Notes: a model not told the origin generated them from the letters alone. Positions 1 to 10,529 are shown, counted from the first letter of the stretch. The stretch: 64,000 bases of DNA from Stutzerimonas stutzeri (GCF_002890895.1 NZ_POUL01000002.1:372001-436000), one strand, 5' to 3'. Translations and numbers: made by a program.

Positions 1-314
1 TTGAGCCGTGCCTCGTCGTCATGCATGGCCGCGATCATGCGGCCTGTCAGCGTCTCGAAGGTTTCGTCATTCTCCTGAGCTCGGCGAATGATCTTGTCGT
101 CGATGTCGGTAATGTTGCGCACATAGGTCAAGTCGTACCCGCTCTGACGCAGCCAGCGCGAGATGACGTCAAACGCCACCATGACCCGTGCATGACCGAT
201 ATGGCAGAAGTCATAGACAGTCATGCCGCAGACGTACATACGCACCTGGTTTCCGCTCAATGGCTTGGGCGGTTCCTTGGTTTTACTCAGCGTGTTGTAG
301 ATCGCCAGCGCCAT
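1..314 (-). CDS. cysS: Cysteine--tRNA ligase, N-terminal part (cut by window edge)
   Basis: Cytoplasmic enzyme that charges tRNA-Cys with cysteine. Only the first 104 or so residues lie in the window; the rest runs off the left end. The reading begins [19 protein letters not shown] and contains the zinc-ligand/active-site stretch [10 protein letters not shown] followed by the class I signature HIGHAR and the typical NITDIDDKI segment. The ATG (314-312) shares its A with the TAA stop of glnS (TAATG), so the two synthetase genes are translationally coupled in the order glnS-cysS, an arrangement familiar from Pseudomonas. Identity is certain from these motifs; only the C-terminal anticodon-binding part cannot be judged. 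Confidence 0.96.
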   Translation of the reverse strand, partial: MALAIYNTLSKTKEPPKPLSGNQVRMYVCGMTVYDFCHIGHARVMVAFDVISRWLRQSGYDLTYVRNITDIDDKIIRRAQENDETFETLTGRMIAAMHDDEARL

Positions 315-1984
315 TACTGGCCTCCCCAGGAATCACGCAGCGTCACGGTACGGTTGAATACCATCGCGTCCGGCCGGCTGTCCTTGCGGTCAACACAGAA
401 GTAGCCTTCACGCTCGAACTGGAAACGATCCTCAGCCTCGGCAGAGGCCAGCGATGGCTCGGCGCGGCAGCCCTTCAGCACCACAAGCGAATCCGGGTTG
501 ATGTTGTCCAGGAAGCTGCCGCCGTCTTCATCCTTCTCGGGGTTGGCCGAGCGGAACAGACGATCGTACAAACGCACTTCGCACTCGACGCTCTCAGCAG
601 CCGGCACCCAGTGAATGACGCCTTTGACCTTGCGGCCCTCGGGATTCTTGCCGAGCGTGCTCTCGTCGTAGGTGCAGCGCAGTTCGATGATGTTGCCCTG
701 CTCGTCCTTGACCGCCTCATCGGCACGGATCACGTAACTGCCACGCAGACGCACTTCCCCGCCCGGAATCAGCCGTTTGAACCCGGCCGGCGGCACCTCT
801 TCGAAATCGGTGGCGTCAATGTAGATTTCCCGCGAGAAAGGCAGCTGGCGCATGCCCATGTCGTGCTTTGGATGGCGCGGCAGCTCCAGATTCTCAGTCT
901 GACCCTCGGGATAATTGGTGATGACGACCTTCAACGGCTTGAGTACGCACATGGCCCGCGGCGCGTTGACGTCCAGATCTTCACGAATCGCAAATTCGAG
1001 CATACCGATATCGACCACGCCGCCCGCGCGGTTCACGCCGATCATGTCGCAGAAGGTACGAATCGACGCTGGGGTATAACCGCGTCGACGATAGCCTGTG
1101 AGCGTCGACATGCGCGGATCGTCCCAGCCGCTAACGTGCTTTTCATCAACCAGCTGCTTGAGCTTGCGCTTGCTGGTGATGGTGTAGTTCAGGTTCAGCC
1201 GCGCAAATTCATACTGACGCGGACGTGCCGGAACCGGGAGGTTCTCCAGAAACCACTCGTAGAGTGGGCGATGATCTTCGAACTCAAGGGTGCAGACCGA
1301 GTGAGTAACGCCTTCGATGGCATCCGACTGGCCGTGGGTGAAGTCGTAGCTCGGGTAGATGCACCAGTCGTTTCCGGTCTGGTGGTGATGGGCATGGCGG
1401 ATCCGGTAGAGAATCGGATCGCGCAGATTCATGTTCGGCGAGGCCATGTCGATCTTGGCGCGCAGCGCCTTGGCGCCGTCCGCAAACTCTCCAGCCTTCA
1501 TCCGCGCGAACAGATCCAGATTCTCTTCCGCCGAGCGATCGCGGAACGGGCTGTTCTTGCCCGGTTCGGTCAGGCTGCCGCGGTACTCGCGGGCTTGCTC
1601 TGGCGTCAGGTCGCAAACGTAGGCCTTGCCCGCCTTGATCAGCTCGATAGCCCAATCATGCAGCTGGCCGAAGTAGTTCGAAGCGTAGCGCTCTTCACCT
1701 GCCCACTGAAAACCGAGCCACTGAACATCGCTCTTGATCGCATCGATGTATTCCTGGTCTTCTTTCGCCGGGTTGGTGTCATCGAAACGGAGATTGCACT
1801 CGCCACCAAACTCCTTCGCCAGACCGAAGTTCAGGCAGATCGACTTGGCATGGCCGATGTGCAGGTAGCCATTGGGCTCTGGCGGGAAGCGGGTGATGAT
1901 CTTGGCATGCTTACCCGATTCCAGGTCGGCCTGGACGATCGGGCGGAGAAAATTGGTGGCTGCGGTAGTCTCAGGCTTGCTCAT
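314..1984 (-). CDS. glnS: Glutamine--tRNA ligase
   Basis: Class I aminoacyl-tRNA synthetase of 556 residues, the usual length for bacterial GlnRS, which attaches glutamine to tRNA-Gln in the cytoplasm. Seen in the sequence: [15 protein letters not shown] (the HIGH motif of the Gln/Glu family) near residue 40, RFDDTNP, the tRNA-acceptor region around residues 60-250, and the KMSKS-like loop TSKRKLKQL near residue 270. The C-terminal beta-barrel anticodon domain is complete. The ATG is preceded by AAGGACACC. The gene heads the glnS-cysS pair and is divergent from ppiB; the 185-base gap between them must hold both promoters. Confidence 0.98.
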   Translation of the reverse strand: MSKPETTAATNFLRPIVQADLESGKHAKIITRFPPEPNGYLHIGHAKSICLNFGLAKEFGGECNLRFDDTNPAKEDQEYIDAIKSDVQWLGFQWAGEERYASNYFGQLHDWAIELIKAGKAYVCDLTPEQAREYRGSLTEPGKNSPFRDRSAEENLDLFARMKAGEFADGAKALRAKIDMASPNMNLRDPILYRIRHAHHHQTGNDWCIYPSYDFTHGQSDAIEGVTHSVCTLEFEDHRPLYEWFLENLPVPARPRQYEFARLNLNYTITSKRKLKQLVDEKHVSGWDDPRMSTLTGYRRRGYTPASIRTFCDMIGVNRAGGVVDIGMLEFAIREDLDVNAPRAMCVLKPLKVVITNYPEGQTENLELPRHPKHDMGMRQLPFSREIYIDATDFEEVPPAGFKRLIPGGEVRLRGSYVIRADEAVKDEQGNIIELRCTYDESTLGKNPEGRKVKGVIHWVPAAESVECEVRLYDRLFRSANPEKDEDGGSFLDNINPDSLVVLKGCRAEPSLASAEAEDRFQFEREGYFCVDRKDSRPDAMVFNRTVTLRDSWGGQ

Positions 1985-2169
1985 GGTGTCCTTAACGATC
2001 TGCGAGTGTGCGGCTCAGGGTAGGCCCGCCAAATCAAAGCGCCTATCATAGCGGACCCGTCAACCCCCTGACAGAGCAAAGCGCCTGCCGTGCAGCGCCC
2101 TTCAGCCGCAGCGCTTACCCATTGTCGGCACGACGCGACCTTCCCTCTTCTTCATTAGGACGACTTTCA

Positions 2170-2664
2170 ATGATCAAGCTTCATACCAATCACGGCGTTA
2201 TCACCGTCAAACTCTTCGAAGACAAGGCTCCCGAGACAACCGCCAACTTCAAGGAATACGTCAAGAGCGGCCATTACGACGGCACCATTTTCCATCGCGT
2301 GATCAGCAATTTCATGATTCAGGGTGGTGGTTTCGAATCCGGCATGAAGCAGAAAGCGACCCGCGCCCAGATCAAGAATGAAGCCAACAACGGCCTTTCC
2401 AACAAGACAGGCACGCTGGCCATGGCACGCACGATGGAACCGCACTCTGCGTCCGCCCAGTTCTTTATCAACGTCAAGGACAACGACTTCCTCGACCACA
2501 CCGCGCCGACCGTTCAGGGCTGGGGTTACGCGGTATTTGGTGAAGTGGTCGAAGGCATGGACGTGGTCGAAAAAATCAAAGGCGTGCCTACCACCATGAA
2601 GTCCGGCCATCAGGACGTTCCGGTGGAAGACGTAGTGATTGAGAAAGCCGAGATCGTCGAGTAA
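2170..2664 (+). CDS. ppiB: Peptidyl-prolyl cis-trans isomerase, cyclophilin type
   Basis: Cytoplasmic cyclophilin that speeds cis-trans isomerisation of proline peptide bonds. The 164-residue protein starts [16 protein letters not shown] and has no signal peptide, which separates it from periplasmic PpiA. The cyclophilin core is visible: [36 protein letters not shown] and [15 protein letters not shown]. The open frame continues upstream to about 2008, but the ATG at 2170 has AGGACGACTTTCA before it and matches the family start, so it is chosen. lpxH follows after only 6 bases, so the two are cotranscribed. Confidence 0.97.
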   Translation: MIKLHTNHGVITVKLFEDKAPETTANFKEYVKSGHYDGTIFHRVISNFMIQGGGFESGMKQKATRAQIKNEANNGLSNKTGTLAMARTMEPHSASAQFFINVKDNDFLDHTAPTVQGWGYAVFGEVVEGMDVVEKIKGVPTTMKSGHQDVPVEDVVIEKAEIVE

Positions 2665-2670
2665 CTTGCA

Positions 2671-3393
2671 TTGATCCTGTTGATCTCAGATCTTCATCTC
2701 GAAGAAAAGCGCCCGGATATCACCCGGGCGTTTCTTCGTTTCCTGGAGACACGTGCAGCCCAGGCCGAGGCGCTATATATCCTTGGCGACTTTTTTGAGG
2801 TGTGGGTTGGCGATGACGGCATGTCGCCGTTCCAGCATGAAATAGCCCGAGCGCTGAATGCGCTGAGTCAGGGTGGAACGCGTGTCTACCTGATGCACGG
2901 CAACCGGGACTTCATGATCGGTAAGGCGTTCTGTCGCGAGGCCGGGTGCACACTGCTGGCCGATCCGCATATTGCACAGATTGGTGGCGAGCGGGTACTG
3001 CTGACCCATGGTGACAGTCTATGCACGCGTGACGAAGGTTATATGCGGTTACGGCGCTGGCTGCGCAATCCGGTCAGCCTCTTCATCCTGCATAATCTTT
3101 CCCTCGCCAAGCGTCAGAAGCTGGCGCAGAAACTGCGCTCAAGCAGCAAGGAAGAGACGCGGATGAAGGCCAGCGACATCGTCGACGTGACGCCAGACGA
3201 AGTCATCAAGATCATGCAACGTCACAAAGTCCGCACATTGATCCACGGCCACACCCACCGACCAGCAACCCATTCGATACACATCGACGGTCAATCCGCC
3301 GTGCGCATCGTGCTGGGCGACTGGGATCGCCAGGGCTGGGCGTTGCAGGTCGACGAGGCAGGCCTTCACCAAGCGCCATTCGACCTGACCTGA
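2671..3393 (+). CDS. lpxH: UDP-2,3-diacylglucosamine diphosphatase
   Basis: Peripheral inner-membrane enzyme of lipid A synthesis that cleaves UDP-2,3-diacylglucosamine to lipid X and UMP. The 240-residue protein carries the calcineurin-like metallophosphoesterase motifs in order: SDLHL (D7, H9), [28 protein letters not shown] and IHGHTHRP. Start codon is TTG at 2671; no ATG lies near enough to replace it and the protein begins directly with the first beta strand (LLISDLHL), as in Pseudomonas homologues. It sits 6 bases after ppiB and ends 4 bases from the convergent miaE gene. Confidence 0.96.
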   Translation: MILLISDLHLEEKRPDITRAFLRFLETRAAQAEALYILGDFFEVWVGDDGMSPFQHEIARALNALSQGGTRVYLMHGNRDFMIGKAFCREAGCTLLADPHIAQIGGERVLLTHGDSLCTRDEGYMRLRRWLRNPVSLFILHNLSLAKRQKLAQKLRSSSKEETRMKASDIVDVTPDEVIKIMQRHKVRTLIHGHTHRPATHSIHIDGQSAVRIVLGDWDRQGWALQVDEAGLHQAPFDLT

Positions 3394-3397
3394 ACCG

Positions 3398-4003
3398 TCA
3401 AGCGGCGCTCGGTACGCCGCTGTGGAAGCGGAACTCGGAGTCAGGGCTTTCGATCAGTTCGCGCTCACGTTCCCGAACCCGAGCGATGGTTGCATCGATG
3501 TCCGCCGCCTCTCCATAGAGATAAGCCAGCTTCAGGTAATCCTGAAAGTGCCTCGCTTCGGACTTTAGCAGCCCGTGGTAGAACCGCCCGAGCTCGTCGT
3601 CGAGGTGTGGCACCAGCATCGCAAAACGCTCACAAGAGCGAGCTTCGATGAATGCACCAATCACCAGCGTATCGGTTAGCCGGTAGGGTTCGTGGTTGCG
3701 TACCAACTCGCGCAAACCGGCGGCATAACGGGACGAGCCGATATTGCGCAAACCGATTTCGCGCTTGCGGATGATCGAGAGCACCTGCTCGAAATGCCGC
3801 AATTCTTCTCTGGCCAAACGCGACATTTTGTTCTGCAAGTCGGGCTTATCGACGTAGCGAAACATCAACTGGAAGGCCGCGCCCGCAGCCTTCTTCTCGC
3901 AGTTGCCATGATCAATCAGCATCACGTCCTGGTTCTGCAGCGCAACGTCGACCCACGCCGAAGGTGTCACACAGCCAAGGAATTCATTCAGTTCAGGGAG
4001 CAT
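3398..4003 (-). CDS. miaE: tRNA-(ms2io6A)37 hydroxylase
   Basis: Non-haem di-iron monooxygenase that hydroxylates the isopentenyl side chain of ms2i6A at tRNA position 37. The 201 residues have the ferritin-like four-helix layout with iron-binding Glu/His clusters: CEKKAAGAAFQLM, LAREELRHFEQVL, GAFIEARSCERFAML and LKSEARHFQDYL. Length matches the family. It is a single gene, convergent with lpxH and divergent from the universal stress protein gene. MiaE occurs in a limited set of proteobacteria, including Pseudomonas, and requires the product of MiaA and MiaB, which are not in this window. Confidence 0.95.
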   Translation of the reverse strand: MLPELNEFLGCVTPSAWVDVALQNQDVMLIDHGNCEKKAAGAAFQLMFRYVDKPDLQNKMSRLAREELRHFEQVLSIIRKREIGLRNIGSSRYAAGLRELVRNHEPYRLTDTLVIGAFIEARSCERFAMLVPHLDDELGRFYHGLLKSEARHFQDYLKLAYLYGEAADIDATIARVRERERELIESPDSEFRFHSGVPSAA

Positions 4004-4177
4004 GAGGTCTTGGTATTCATGAAGGAAATGAAAGCGGCGAACCGCATGAAGCCGTTCGCCCGCCGCGCATTATACGAGCCCGGCAATCAACGACCAGCGC
4101 TGCTTGATATGGATCAGTGGCTGTCGTGAAACCCTTGTCTATAGTGAAACCGTCCGATCACCCAAACGGAGCCGATC

Positions 4178-5041
4178 ATGCAAGCCATACGCTGCATCCT
4201 CGTGGTAATTGACCCGAAACTTTCCGAAAACCTAGCGTTGAAAAGAGCGCGACTGATTTCCAGCGTCAGCCAGTCCCGGTTGCACTTGCTGATCTGCGAC
4301 GCCAAACAGGACCACAGCAGCTACCTTGAGCGCTTGCGTCAAGAGCTTGAAGACCAGGGCCACGCCGTCACGGCAGGTCAGGCCTGGCATGAGAACCTTC
4401 ACCAGACCATCATCAGCGTTCAGCAAGCCGAAGGCTGTGGCCTGGTGATCAAACAGCATATTGCCGACAACCCACTGAAACGCGCCCTGCTGACGCCTGA
4501 TGACTGGAAGCTATTGCGCTATTGCCCGTGCCCGGTCCTGATGGTCAAAACCGAAGCGCCGTGGACGGGCGGCAACATTCTCGCCGCAGTAGATGTTGGC
4601 AATGCCGACATCGAGCATCGGACACTTCACTCCAGCATCATCAACTATGGCTACCAGATTGCCTCGCTCGCCGAGGGCACTTTGCATGTGATCAGCGCTC
4701 ATCCGTCGGCGATGCTGTCCTCCGCTGATCCCGCGTTTCAGCTCAAGGAAACGATAGAAGCCCGCTACCGCAACGCTTGCCGGCAATTTCAGACCGAGTT
4801 CGACATACCTGACGGCCAGCTGCACATCGAGGAAGGGCCTGCGGACGCTCTGATCCCTCGCGTTTGCCACCAGCTTCAGGCTGCCGTAACGGTCATCGGT
4901 ACTGTTGCCCGAACTGGATTCTCCGGAGCCCTGATGGGCAACACTGCAGAGGTAGTGCTCGACACACTGGAAAGTGATGTTCTGGTGCTCAAGCCAGAAG
5001 ACATCATCGACCACCTTGAAGAGCTCGTGGCCCGCCGCTAG
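4178..5041 (+). CDS. Tandem-domain universal stress protein (UspE-like)
   Basis: Two Usp domains in one 287-residue chain, roughly residues 1-135 and 136-280. Domain 2 ends with the nucleotide-binding pattern GTVARTGFSGALMGNTAEVVLD, close to the G-x2-G-x9-G(S/T) signature; domain 1 (FVIKQHIADNPLKRALLTPDDWKLLRYCPCPVLMVK) has only the C-terminal strand pattern. Length and organisation match UspE-type proteins, which act in the cytoplasm during stress and starvation. The ATG at 4178 follows GGAGCCGATC. The gene stands alone, with an imperfect hairpin directly downstream. Confidence 0.9.
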   Translation: MQAIRCILVVIDPKLSENLALKRARLISSVSQSRLHLLICDAKQDHSSYLERLRQELEDQGHAVTAGQAWHENLHQTIISVQQAEGCGLVIKQHIADNPLKRALLTPDDWKLLRYCPCPVLMVKTEAPWTGGNILAAVDVGNADIEHRTLHSSIINYGYQIASLAEGTLHVISAHPSAMLSSADPAFQLKETIEARYRNACRQFQTEFDIPDGQLHIEEGPADALIPRVCHQLQAAVTVIGTVARTGFSGALMGNTAEVVLDTLESDVLVLKPEDIIDHLEELVARR

Positions 5042-5048
5042 GGCCATC

Positions 5049-5078
5049 AGCCGAGGTTGGGCAAAACCCTCCTCGGCT
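5049..5078. terminator. Hairpin between convergent genes, possible bidirectional terminator
   Basis: Arms AGCCGAGG (5049-5056) and CCTCGGCT (5071-5078) are perfect complements, and the loop can extend the stem through TTGGG/CCCT with a small bulge. It lies in the 47 bases between the stops of the universal stress protein gene and the DUF1289 gene. No T-tract follows on either strand, so intrinsic termination is uncertain. Confidence 0.4.
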
Positions 5079-5088
5079 ATACCCAGCC

Positions 5089-5556
5089 CTAGCGCGCCAT
5101 GTCCTGCAGAAACCGGGGGGCAATGTAACGCTGGTAGTGGGCTTCAGACAGGAGAAAGAACTCCCTATCGATCGCATCACGGAGTTCAGGCAAGGACCAA
5201 TCGCGAAACTCCGGCAGTAGCACGACGCCGTAGGCTTCGAGCTGCTGAATGACCCTCGCGCCCCGTGCGATCAATTGATACGCCCAACAGTAGGCCGACT
5301 GGTCTGCAACGAAGCGAATCTGTCGGCTTTCCAGCTGAGAACGCAGCAGCTTCGCATCGAAAACTTCCAGCTTGGCCGCCATCACCTGCGCAAGCAGTAC
5401 CTCCAGGCGCTGCCAGACCGAGCGTTTGACTTCTTCGCTGTAGCCATTCCAGTTCACCACTTCATGATGAAACCGTTTGCATCCGCGGCAGACGAGATCG
5501 CCATAAACAGTGGAGCAAAGGCCGACGCAAGGTGTTTTGATTCGCTGATTGGACAT
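5089..5556 (-). CDS. DUF1289 family protein
   Basis: 155-residue protein starting MSNQRIKTPCVGLCSTVYGDLVCRGCKRF. The N-terminal CxxxC...CxGCxRf pattern, with four cysteines in about 20 residues followed by a WN...R motif, is the DUF1289 signature; the cysteines may bind a metal, but no function is established. Residues 60-150 are helical and not typical of the short members of the family, so the protein is an extended version. It is transcribed away from acnB. Family assignment is firm, role unknown. Confidence 0.85.
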   Translation of the reverse strand: MSNQRIKTPCVGLCSTVYGDLVCRGCKRFHHEVVNWNGYSEEVKRSVWQRLEVLLAQVMAAKLEVFDAKLLRSQLESRQIRFVADQSAYCWAYQLIARGARVIQQLEAYGVVLLPEFRDWSLPELRDAIDREFFLLSEAHYQRYIAPRFLQDMAR

Positions 5557-5732
5557 GGCGGGCGATGGATCGATGAACAGCGCCGCATCTTAGACTTTTG
5601 TCCAAGCCGGGTCACTGACCAATCCAGGGCACACCTTCAAAAGACGCCCTGCAGCCCGCGGATCACGGGCCTCAGCCGGAACAGCCAGCAACCTCCTGTT
5701 AGCGCCGCCACGGCCGCGCCTTGGCGTTTCAC

Positions 5733-5761
5733 TTAACTTTGCGGGCCCGTTCCAGTAGAAT
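5733..5761 (+). promoter_or_regulatory. Probable sigma-70 promoter of acnB
   Basis: TTAACT (5733-5738, 4 of 6 matches to TTGACA) and TAGAAT (5756-5761, 5 of 6 matches to TATAAT) are separated by 17 bases. Transcription would begin near 5768 and give an acnB leader of about 190 bases that contains the large inverted repeat at 5794-5909. Predicted from sequence only. Confidence 0.55.
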
Positions 5762-5785
5762 CGGCCCGCCGTTTTAGGCGCCACA

Positions 5786-5914
5786 ATCCGCAAGAAGCTG
5801 TTTTCAAAGCGTCACGAGCACAGTTAACCGGCTACTCCGCCGGGTGCGCAGATCCCTCTCACCTGCGCGCCCGGTTCTCAACCCGGCGTAAAACTTTGAA
5901 AACAGCTTCCGGAT
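5786..5914 (+). promoter_or_regulatory. Large inverted repeat / structured leader of acnB
   Basis: A perfect 16-base inverted repeat, 5794-5809 and 5894-5909, is extended by ATCCG/CGGAT (5786-5790 and 5910-5914) with a 3-base bulge, so about 21 pairs close the structure. Inside it, 5840-5851 and 5863-5874 form a second 12-pair hairpin (one G-U pair) with an 11-base loop. The element lies between the predicted acnB promoter and its start codon, so it would be transcribed into the leader. It could be a regulatory RNA structure, a protein-binding site or a miniature mobile element. I do not recognise it as a named RNA family. Confidence 0.6.
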
Positions 5915-5960
5915 GCGCGTCCCGAGACACCCATGGGACCAATGATGAGGGTATAAAACT

Positions 5961-8570
5961 GTGCTTGAAGCCTATCGCAAACACGTAGAAGAGCGTGCCG
6001 CTCAGGGCGTCGTGCCCCAGCCGCTGAACGCCGAGCAGACCGCGGGCCTGGTCGAACTCCTGAAAAACCCGCCTGCCGGCGAAGAACAATTTCTCCTTGA
6101 TCTGATCACCAACCGCGTTCCTGCGGGCGTGGACGAAGCCGCTTACGTCAAGGCCGGCTTCCTTGCCGCCATCGCCAAAGGCGAAGCCACCTCGCCGCTG
6201 ATCAGCAAGCAGCACGCCGTTGAGTTGCTGGGCACCATGCAGGGCGGTTACAACATCGTCACGCTGGTCGACCTGCTCGATGACGCCGAACTCTCCGACA
6301 CCACTGCAGCGCAACTCAAGCACACCCTGCTGATGTTCGATGCTTTCCACGATGTCGCTGAAAAAGCCAAAGCCGGCAATGCCAACGCCAAAGCTGTTCT
6401 GCAGTCCTGGGCTGAAGGCGAGTGGTTCAAGAACCGCGCACCCGTTGCCGAGAAGGTCACTCTGACCGTATTCAAGGTCACTGGTGAAACCAACACCGAC
6501 GACCTGTCCCCGGCACCAGACGCCTGGTCGCGCCCGGACATCCCGCTGCACGCGCTGGCGATGCTGAAAATGGCTCGCGACGGCATCAACCCCGACGCTC
6601 CTGGCTCGGTTGGTCCGCTCAAGCAGATGCAAGAGCTGCAAACCAAAGGCTTCCCTGTCGCCTACGTTGGTGACGTGGTCGGCACCGGTTCTTCGCGTAA
6701 ATCCGCTACCAACTCGGTACTGTGGTTCTTTGGCGATGACATCCCGAACGTGCCGAACAAGCGCGCCGGCGGTTTCTGCTTTGGTACCAAGATCGCGCCG
6801 ATCTTCTACAACACCATGGAAGACGCCGGCGCACTGCCGATCGAGTTCGATTGCTCCGACCTGGCAATGGGCGACGTAATCGACGTCTACCCGTACAAAG
6901 GCGAAGTCCGCCGCCATGGTAGCGATGAGCTGGTCACCACTTTCCAGTTGAAAACTGACGTCCTGCTCGACGAAGTGCGCGCTGGCGGCCGTATTCCGCT
7001 GATCATCGGTCGCGGTCTGACCGAGAAAGCACGCGCCGAACTTGGCATGGGTCCGACTGACCTGTTCAAGAAGCCGGAAGCGCCGGCAGAAAGCAACAAG
7101 GGCTTCACGCTCGCCCAGAAAATGGTCGGTCGCGCCTGCGGTCTGCCGGAAGGCAAAGGCGTCCGTCCGGGCACCTATTGCGAACCGAAGATGACCACCG
7201 TCGGCTCCCAGGACACCACTGGCCCGATGACTCGCGACGAGCTGAAGGACCTGGCTTGCCTCGGCTTCTCTGCCGACCTGGTGATGCAGTCCTTCTGCCA
7301 CACCGCGGCTTATCCGAAGCCGATCGATGTCACCACTCACCACACCCTGCCGGACTTCATCATGACCCGCGGCGGTGTTTCCCTGCGTCCGGGCGACGGC
7401 ATCATCCACAGCTGGCTGAACCGCATGCTGCTGCCGGATACTGTCGGTACTGGCGGTGACTCGCACACCCGTTTCCCGATGGGCATCTCCTTCCCGGCCG
7501 GTTCCGGTCTGGTCGCCTTTGCCGCAGCCACCGGTGTCATGCCGCTGGACATGCCGGAGTCGGTACTGGTTCGCTTCAAGGGCAAGATGCAGCCTGGCAT
7601 CACCCTGCGCGACCTGGTTCATGCAATTCCGTATTACGCAATCCAGAAAGGTCTGCTGACCGTAGAGAAGAAAGGCAAGAAGAATATCTTCTCCGGCCGC
7701 ATTCTCGAGATCGAAGGCCTCAACGAGCTGACCGTAGAACAGGCGTTCGAGCTGTCTGACGCCTCGGCAGAGCGCTCTGCTGCCGGCTGCACCATCAAGC
7801 TGCCGGAAGCGGCGATCGCCGAATACCTGCAGTCGAACATCACCCTGCTGCGTTGGATGATCAGCGAAGGCTACGGCGATGCTCGTACTCTGGAGCGTCG
7901 CGCACAGGCCATGGAAGCCTGGCTGGCCCAGCCGGAGCTGCTGGCTGCCGATGCGGATGCCGAATACGCCGAGATCATCGAGATCGACCTGTCCGAAGTT
8001 ACTGAGCCTGTGCTCTGTGCACCGAATGACCCGGACGACGCTCGCCTGCTCTCGACCGTTCAAGGCGAGAAGATCGACGAAGTGTTCATCGGGTCGTGCA
8101 TGACCAACATTGGTCACTTCCGCGCCGCCGGCAAGTTGCTGGACAAGGTCGAAGGTGCTCTACCGACACGCCTGTGGCTGTCGCCTCCGACCAAGATGGA
8201 CCAGCATCAGCTGACCGAGGAAGGTTATTACGGCATCTACGGCCGTGCCGGTGCGCGACTGGAAATGCCGGGCTGCTCGCTGTGCATGGGTAACCAGGCA
8301 CGTGTTGAAACCGGCTCGACAGTCGTCTCCACCTCGACTCGTAACTTCCCCAACCGCCTCGGCGACGCGACCAATGTGTACCTGGCTTCTGCCGAACTGG
8401 CAGCTGTTGCTTCGATTCTTGGCCGTCTGCCGACTGTCGAGGAGTACATGGTCTACGCTGCTCAGATCGACACCATGGCGGCTGACGTTTACCGCTACCT
8501 GAGCTTCGATCAAATTGCCGAATTCCGCGAGTCTGCGGCGAAGGCAAAGATCGACGTGGTTGCCGTTTGA
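5961..8570 (+). CDS. acnB: Bifunctional aconitate hydratase 2 / 2-methylisocitrate dehydratase
   Basis: Iron-sulfur enzyme of the TCA and methylcitrate cycles that interconverts citrate and isocitrate via aconitate. The 869 residues have the AcnB order: N-terminal HEAT-like domain (about 1-160), swivel domain with [10 protein letters not shown], then the catalytic domains. The 4Fe-4S ligands are the Cys of IGSCMTN (713) and the two of GCSLC (772, 775), matching the spacing in E. coli AcnB. The start is GTG at 5961, with GAGG 10 bases upstream; the next in-frame start would remove the first helix. A strong terminator follows at 8641. In this lineage acnB is typically repressed under iron limitation by PrrF small RNAs; no such site was tested here. 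Confidence 0.98.
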   Translation: MLEAYRKHVEERAAQGVVPQPLNAEQTAGLVELLKNPPAGEEQFLLDLITNRVPAGVDEAAYVKAGFLAAIAKGEATSPLISKQHAVELLGTMQGGYNIVTLVDLLDDAELSDTTAAQLKHTLLMFDAFHDVAEKAKAGNANAKAVLQSWAEGEWFKNRAPVAEKVTLTVFKVTGETNTDDLSPAPDAWSRPDIPLHALAMLKMARDGINPDAPGSVGPLKQMQELQTKGFPVAYVGDVVGTGSSRKSATNSVLWFFGDDIPNVPNKRAGGFCFGTKIAPIFYNTMEDAGALPIEFDCSDLAMGDVIDVYPYKGEVRRHGSDELVTTFQLKTDVLLDEVRAGGRIPLIIGRGLTEKARAELGMGPTDLFKKPEAPAESNKGFTLAQKMVGRACGLPEGKGVRPGTYCEPKMTTVGSQDTTGPMTRDELKDLACLGFSADLVMQSFCHTAAYPKPIDVTTHHTLPDFIMTRGGVSLRPGDGIIHSWLNRMLLPDTVGTGGDSHTRFPMGISFPAGSGLVAFAAATGVMPLDMPESVLVRFKGKMQPGITLRDLVHAIPYYAIQKGLLTVEKKGKKNIFSGRILEIEGLNELTVEQAFELSDASAERSAAGCTIKLPEAAIAEYLQSNITLLRWMISEGYGDARTLERRAQAMEAWLAQPELLAADADAEYAEIIEIDLSEVTEPVLCAPNDPDDARLLSTVQGEKIDEVFIGSCMTNIGHFRAAGKLLDKVEGALPTRLWLSPPTKMDQHQLTEEGYYGIYGRAGARLEMPGCSLCMGNQARVETGSTVVSTSTRNFPNRLGDATNVYLASAELAAVASILGRLPTVEEYMVYAAQIDTMAADVYRYLSFDQIAEFRESAAKAKIDVVAV

Positions 8571-8640
8571 CGCTTCAGTGACAACGCTCAGATCGCAGGC
8601 TGTCTAGAGCAGCCTGACGACGAAGCGGTAGATGAGTGAG

Positions 8641-8670
8641 CGCCCCGACTGGTTCGGGGCGTTTGCTTTT
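8641..8670 (+). terminator. Rho-independent terminator of acnB
   Basis: CGCCCCGA (8641-8648), loop CTGGT, TCGGGGCG (8654-8661), then a T-rich tail TTTGCTTTT. An extra hairpin, CAGGCTG/CAGCCTG (8596-8602 and 8610-8616), precedes it. This fits the end of the acnB message. Confidence 0.85.
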
Positions 8671-8894
8671 GTGGACCTCATACAACTGCCGGCGCAGCTA
8701 TGCGACAATAGCGGCACTGTCTGGCATGAACCCCTACCTTTATCCCAACAGCTCGGCCTTGCGCACGAATGCTGCTGCCAACGTACGCCCGCCGGATCAA
8801 CGCTGAGGGGGATTTGGGCGAACGAGCAACAACGCTCGCTCCAAGCATGCACAAGCCGATACCTAACACTCTGAAACCCGCGAGATAGAGCTTC
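8671..8894. other. Intergenic region between acnB terminator and ybiT
   Basis: About 220 bases that hold no convincing gene. A 26-codon frame from the ATG at 8726 has no homology that I recognise. GACAAT near 8704 could be a -10 box. CGAGC/GCTCG repeats near 8822-8837 form a short hairpin. The region must contain the ybiT promoter, which I cannot place with confidence. Confidence 0.4.
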
Positions 8895-10481
8895 TTGATT
8901 TCTACAGCTAACATCACCATGCAGTTTGGCGCCAAGCCGCTGTTTGAAAACGTCTCCGTCAAATTTGGCAATGGCAATCGCTACGGCCTGATCGGCGCCA
9001 ACGGGTCCGGCAAATCGACGTTCATGAAAATCCTCGGTGGCGATCTTGAGCCGTCCGCAGGCCAGGTCATGCTCGAACCCAACGTGCGCCTCGGCAAGCT
9101 GCGGCAGGATCAGTTCGCCTACGAGGACTTCAATGTCATCGACACGGTGATCATGGGTCATGAGGAACTGTGGAAGGTCAAGGCCGAACGCGAGCGCATC
9201 TATTCGCTGCCAGAAATGAGCGAAGACGACGGCATGGCGGTGGCAGAGCTGGAAACCGATTTCGCCGAGATGGACGGTTATACGGCTGAGTCTCGGGCTG
9301 GTGAGCTGCTGCTGGGCCTGGGAATTCCTCTGGAACAGCATTTCGGCCCGATGAGCGAGGTCGCCCCCGGCTGGAAACTGCGCGTGTTGCTGGCGCAGGC
9401 GCTGTTTTCCGACCCTGAAGTGCTGCTGCTCGACGAACCAACCAACCACTTGGACATTCACACCATCCGCTGGCTGGAAAACATACTCACGGCGCGTAAC
9501 AGCACCATGATCATCATTTCCCACGACCGCCACTTCCTGAACAGCGTGTGCACGCACATGGCGGACCTGGATTACTGCGAGTTGCGCCTGTTCCCTGGCA
9601 ACTACGACGAGTACATGACCGCGGCGACCCAATCACGCGAGCAGCTGCTGTCGGACAACGCAAAGAAGAAGGCGCAAATCGCCGAACTGCAGACCTTTGT
9701 CAGCCGCTTCTCGGCCAACGCATCCAAGGCCAAGCAGGCGACTTCACGGGCCAAGCAGATCGACAAGATCCAGCTAGCCGAGGTCAAGCCGTCCAGCCGT
9801 GTCAGCCCCTTCATCCGGTTCGAGCAAACCAAGAAGCTGCACCGCCAGGCTGTGACCGTGGAGCATGTGGCCAAGGGCTTTGACGGCAAAACGCTGTTCA
9901 AGAATTTCAGCTTCACGGTCGAGGCCGGAGAGCGCGTAGCCATTATCGGCCCTAACGGGATTGGCAAGACCACCCTGCTGCGCACGCTGGTTGGCGAGCT
10001 GCAACCCGATGCGGGTTCGGTGAAGTGGACCGAGAGCGCCGAACTCGGTTACTACGCTCAGGATCACGCCGATGACTTCGAAGACGATGTCACGCTGTTC
10101 GACTGGATGGGTCAATGGACGCAAGGTGGCGAGCAGGTCGTGCGTGGCACGCTCGGTCGCATGTTGTTCTCCAACGACGAAATCCTGAAATCCGTCCGCG
10201 TGATATCCGGTGGCGAACAGGGCCGCATGCTCTTCGGCAAGTTGATCTTGAAAAAGCCCAACGTGCTGCTGATGGACGAACCTACGAACCACCTCGATAT
10301 GGAATCGATCGAGGCGCTCAACCTTGCACTGGAGAACTATCCGGGCACTCTGATCTTCGTCAGCCATGACCGGGAGTTTGTCGGGTCGCTAGCGACCCGC
10401 ATTATCGAGCTGTCGGCTTCGGGCGTGACCGACTTCAGCGGAACGTACGATGACTACCTGCGCAGCCTCGGCGTGATCTAA
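8895..10481 (+). CDS. ybiT: ABC-F family ATPase
   Basis: Soluble ATPase with two ABC domains and no membrane segments, of the ABC-F translation-factor family that acts at the ribosomal E site. The 528 residues show Walker [10 protein letters not shown] (about 34-42) and GPNGIGKTT, signature-region motifs, and paired [14 protein letters not shown] and [14 protein letters not shown]alker B motifs, with the charged linker ([22 protein letters not shown]) between the domains. Sequence resembles E. coli YbiT throughout. The start is TTG at 8895; the ATG nine codons later would cut the first strand, so TTG is preferred although its ribosome site (GAGATAGAG) is weak. Confidence 0.93.
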   Translation: MISTANITMQFGAKPLFENVSVKFGNGNRYGLIGANGSGKSTFMKILGGDLEPSAGQVMLEPNVRLGKLRQDQFAYEDFNVIDTVIMGHEELWKVKAERERIYSLPEMSEDDGMAVAELETDFAEMDGYTAESRAGELLLGLGIPLEQHFGPMSEVAPGWKLRVLLAQALFSDPEVLLLDEPTNHLDIHTIRWLENILTARNSTMIIISHDRHFLNSVCTHMADLDYCELRLFPGNYDEYMTAATQSREQLLSDNAKKKAQIAELQTFVSRFSANASKAKQATSRAKQIDKIQLAEVKPSSRVSPFIRFEQTKKLHRQAVTVEHVAKGFDGKTLFKNFSFTVEAGERVAIIGPNGIGKTTLLRTLVGELQPDAGSVKWTESAELGYYAQDHADDFEDDVTLFDWMGQWTQGGEQVVRGTLGRMLFSNDEILKSVRVISGGEQGRMLFGKLILKKPNVLLMDEPTNHLDMESIEALNLALENYPGTLIFVSHDREFVGSLATRIIELSASGVTDFSGTYDDYLRSLGVI

Positions 10482-10500
10482 AGGTCCGCAACGCACGAAA

Positions 10501-10529
10501 GCGCCCCGCTAAGCCGGGGCGCTCTTGTA
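10501..10529. terminator. Bidirectional hairpin shared by ybiT and the DUF1294 gene
   Basis: GCGCCCCG (10501-10508), loop CTAAGC, CGGGGCGC (10515-10522). On the plus strand TCTTGTAT follows; on the minus strand TTTCGT follows. The TAG stop of the convergent DUF1294 gene (10509-10511) is inside the loop, so the terminator and the gene end are interlocked. Confidence 0.7.

Noticed and set aside
188..2023. 611-codon plus-strand frame antisense to glnS
   Set aside because: It is the shadow of glnS, whose motifs and family length are unmistakable; the antisense frame shows no protein pattern and has no ribosome site.
5859..8117. 752-codon minus-strand frame antisense to acnB
   Set aside because: High-GC codon bias keeps the opposite strand open. 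The acnB frame has all active-site motifs; the antisense product has none.
8726..8806. 26-codon plus-strand ORF upstream of ybiT
   Set aside because: Start lacks a convincing ribosome site and the short product shows no feature; more likely part of the promoter region.
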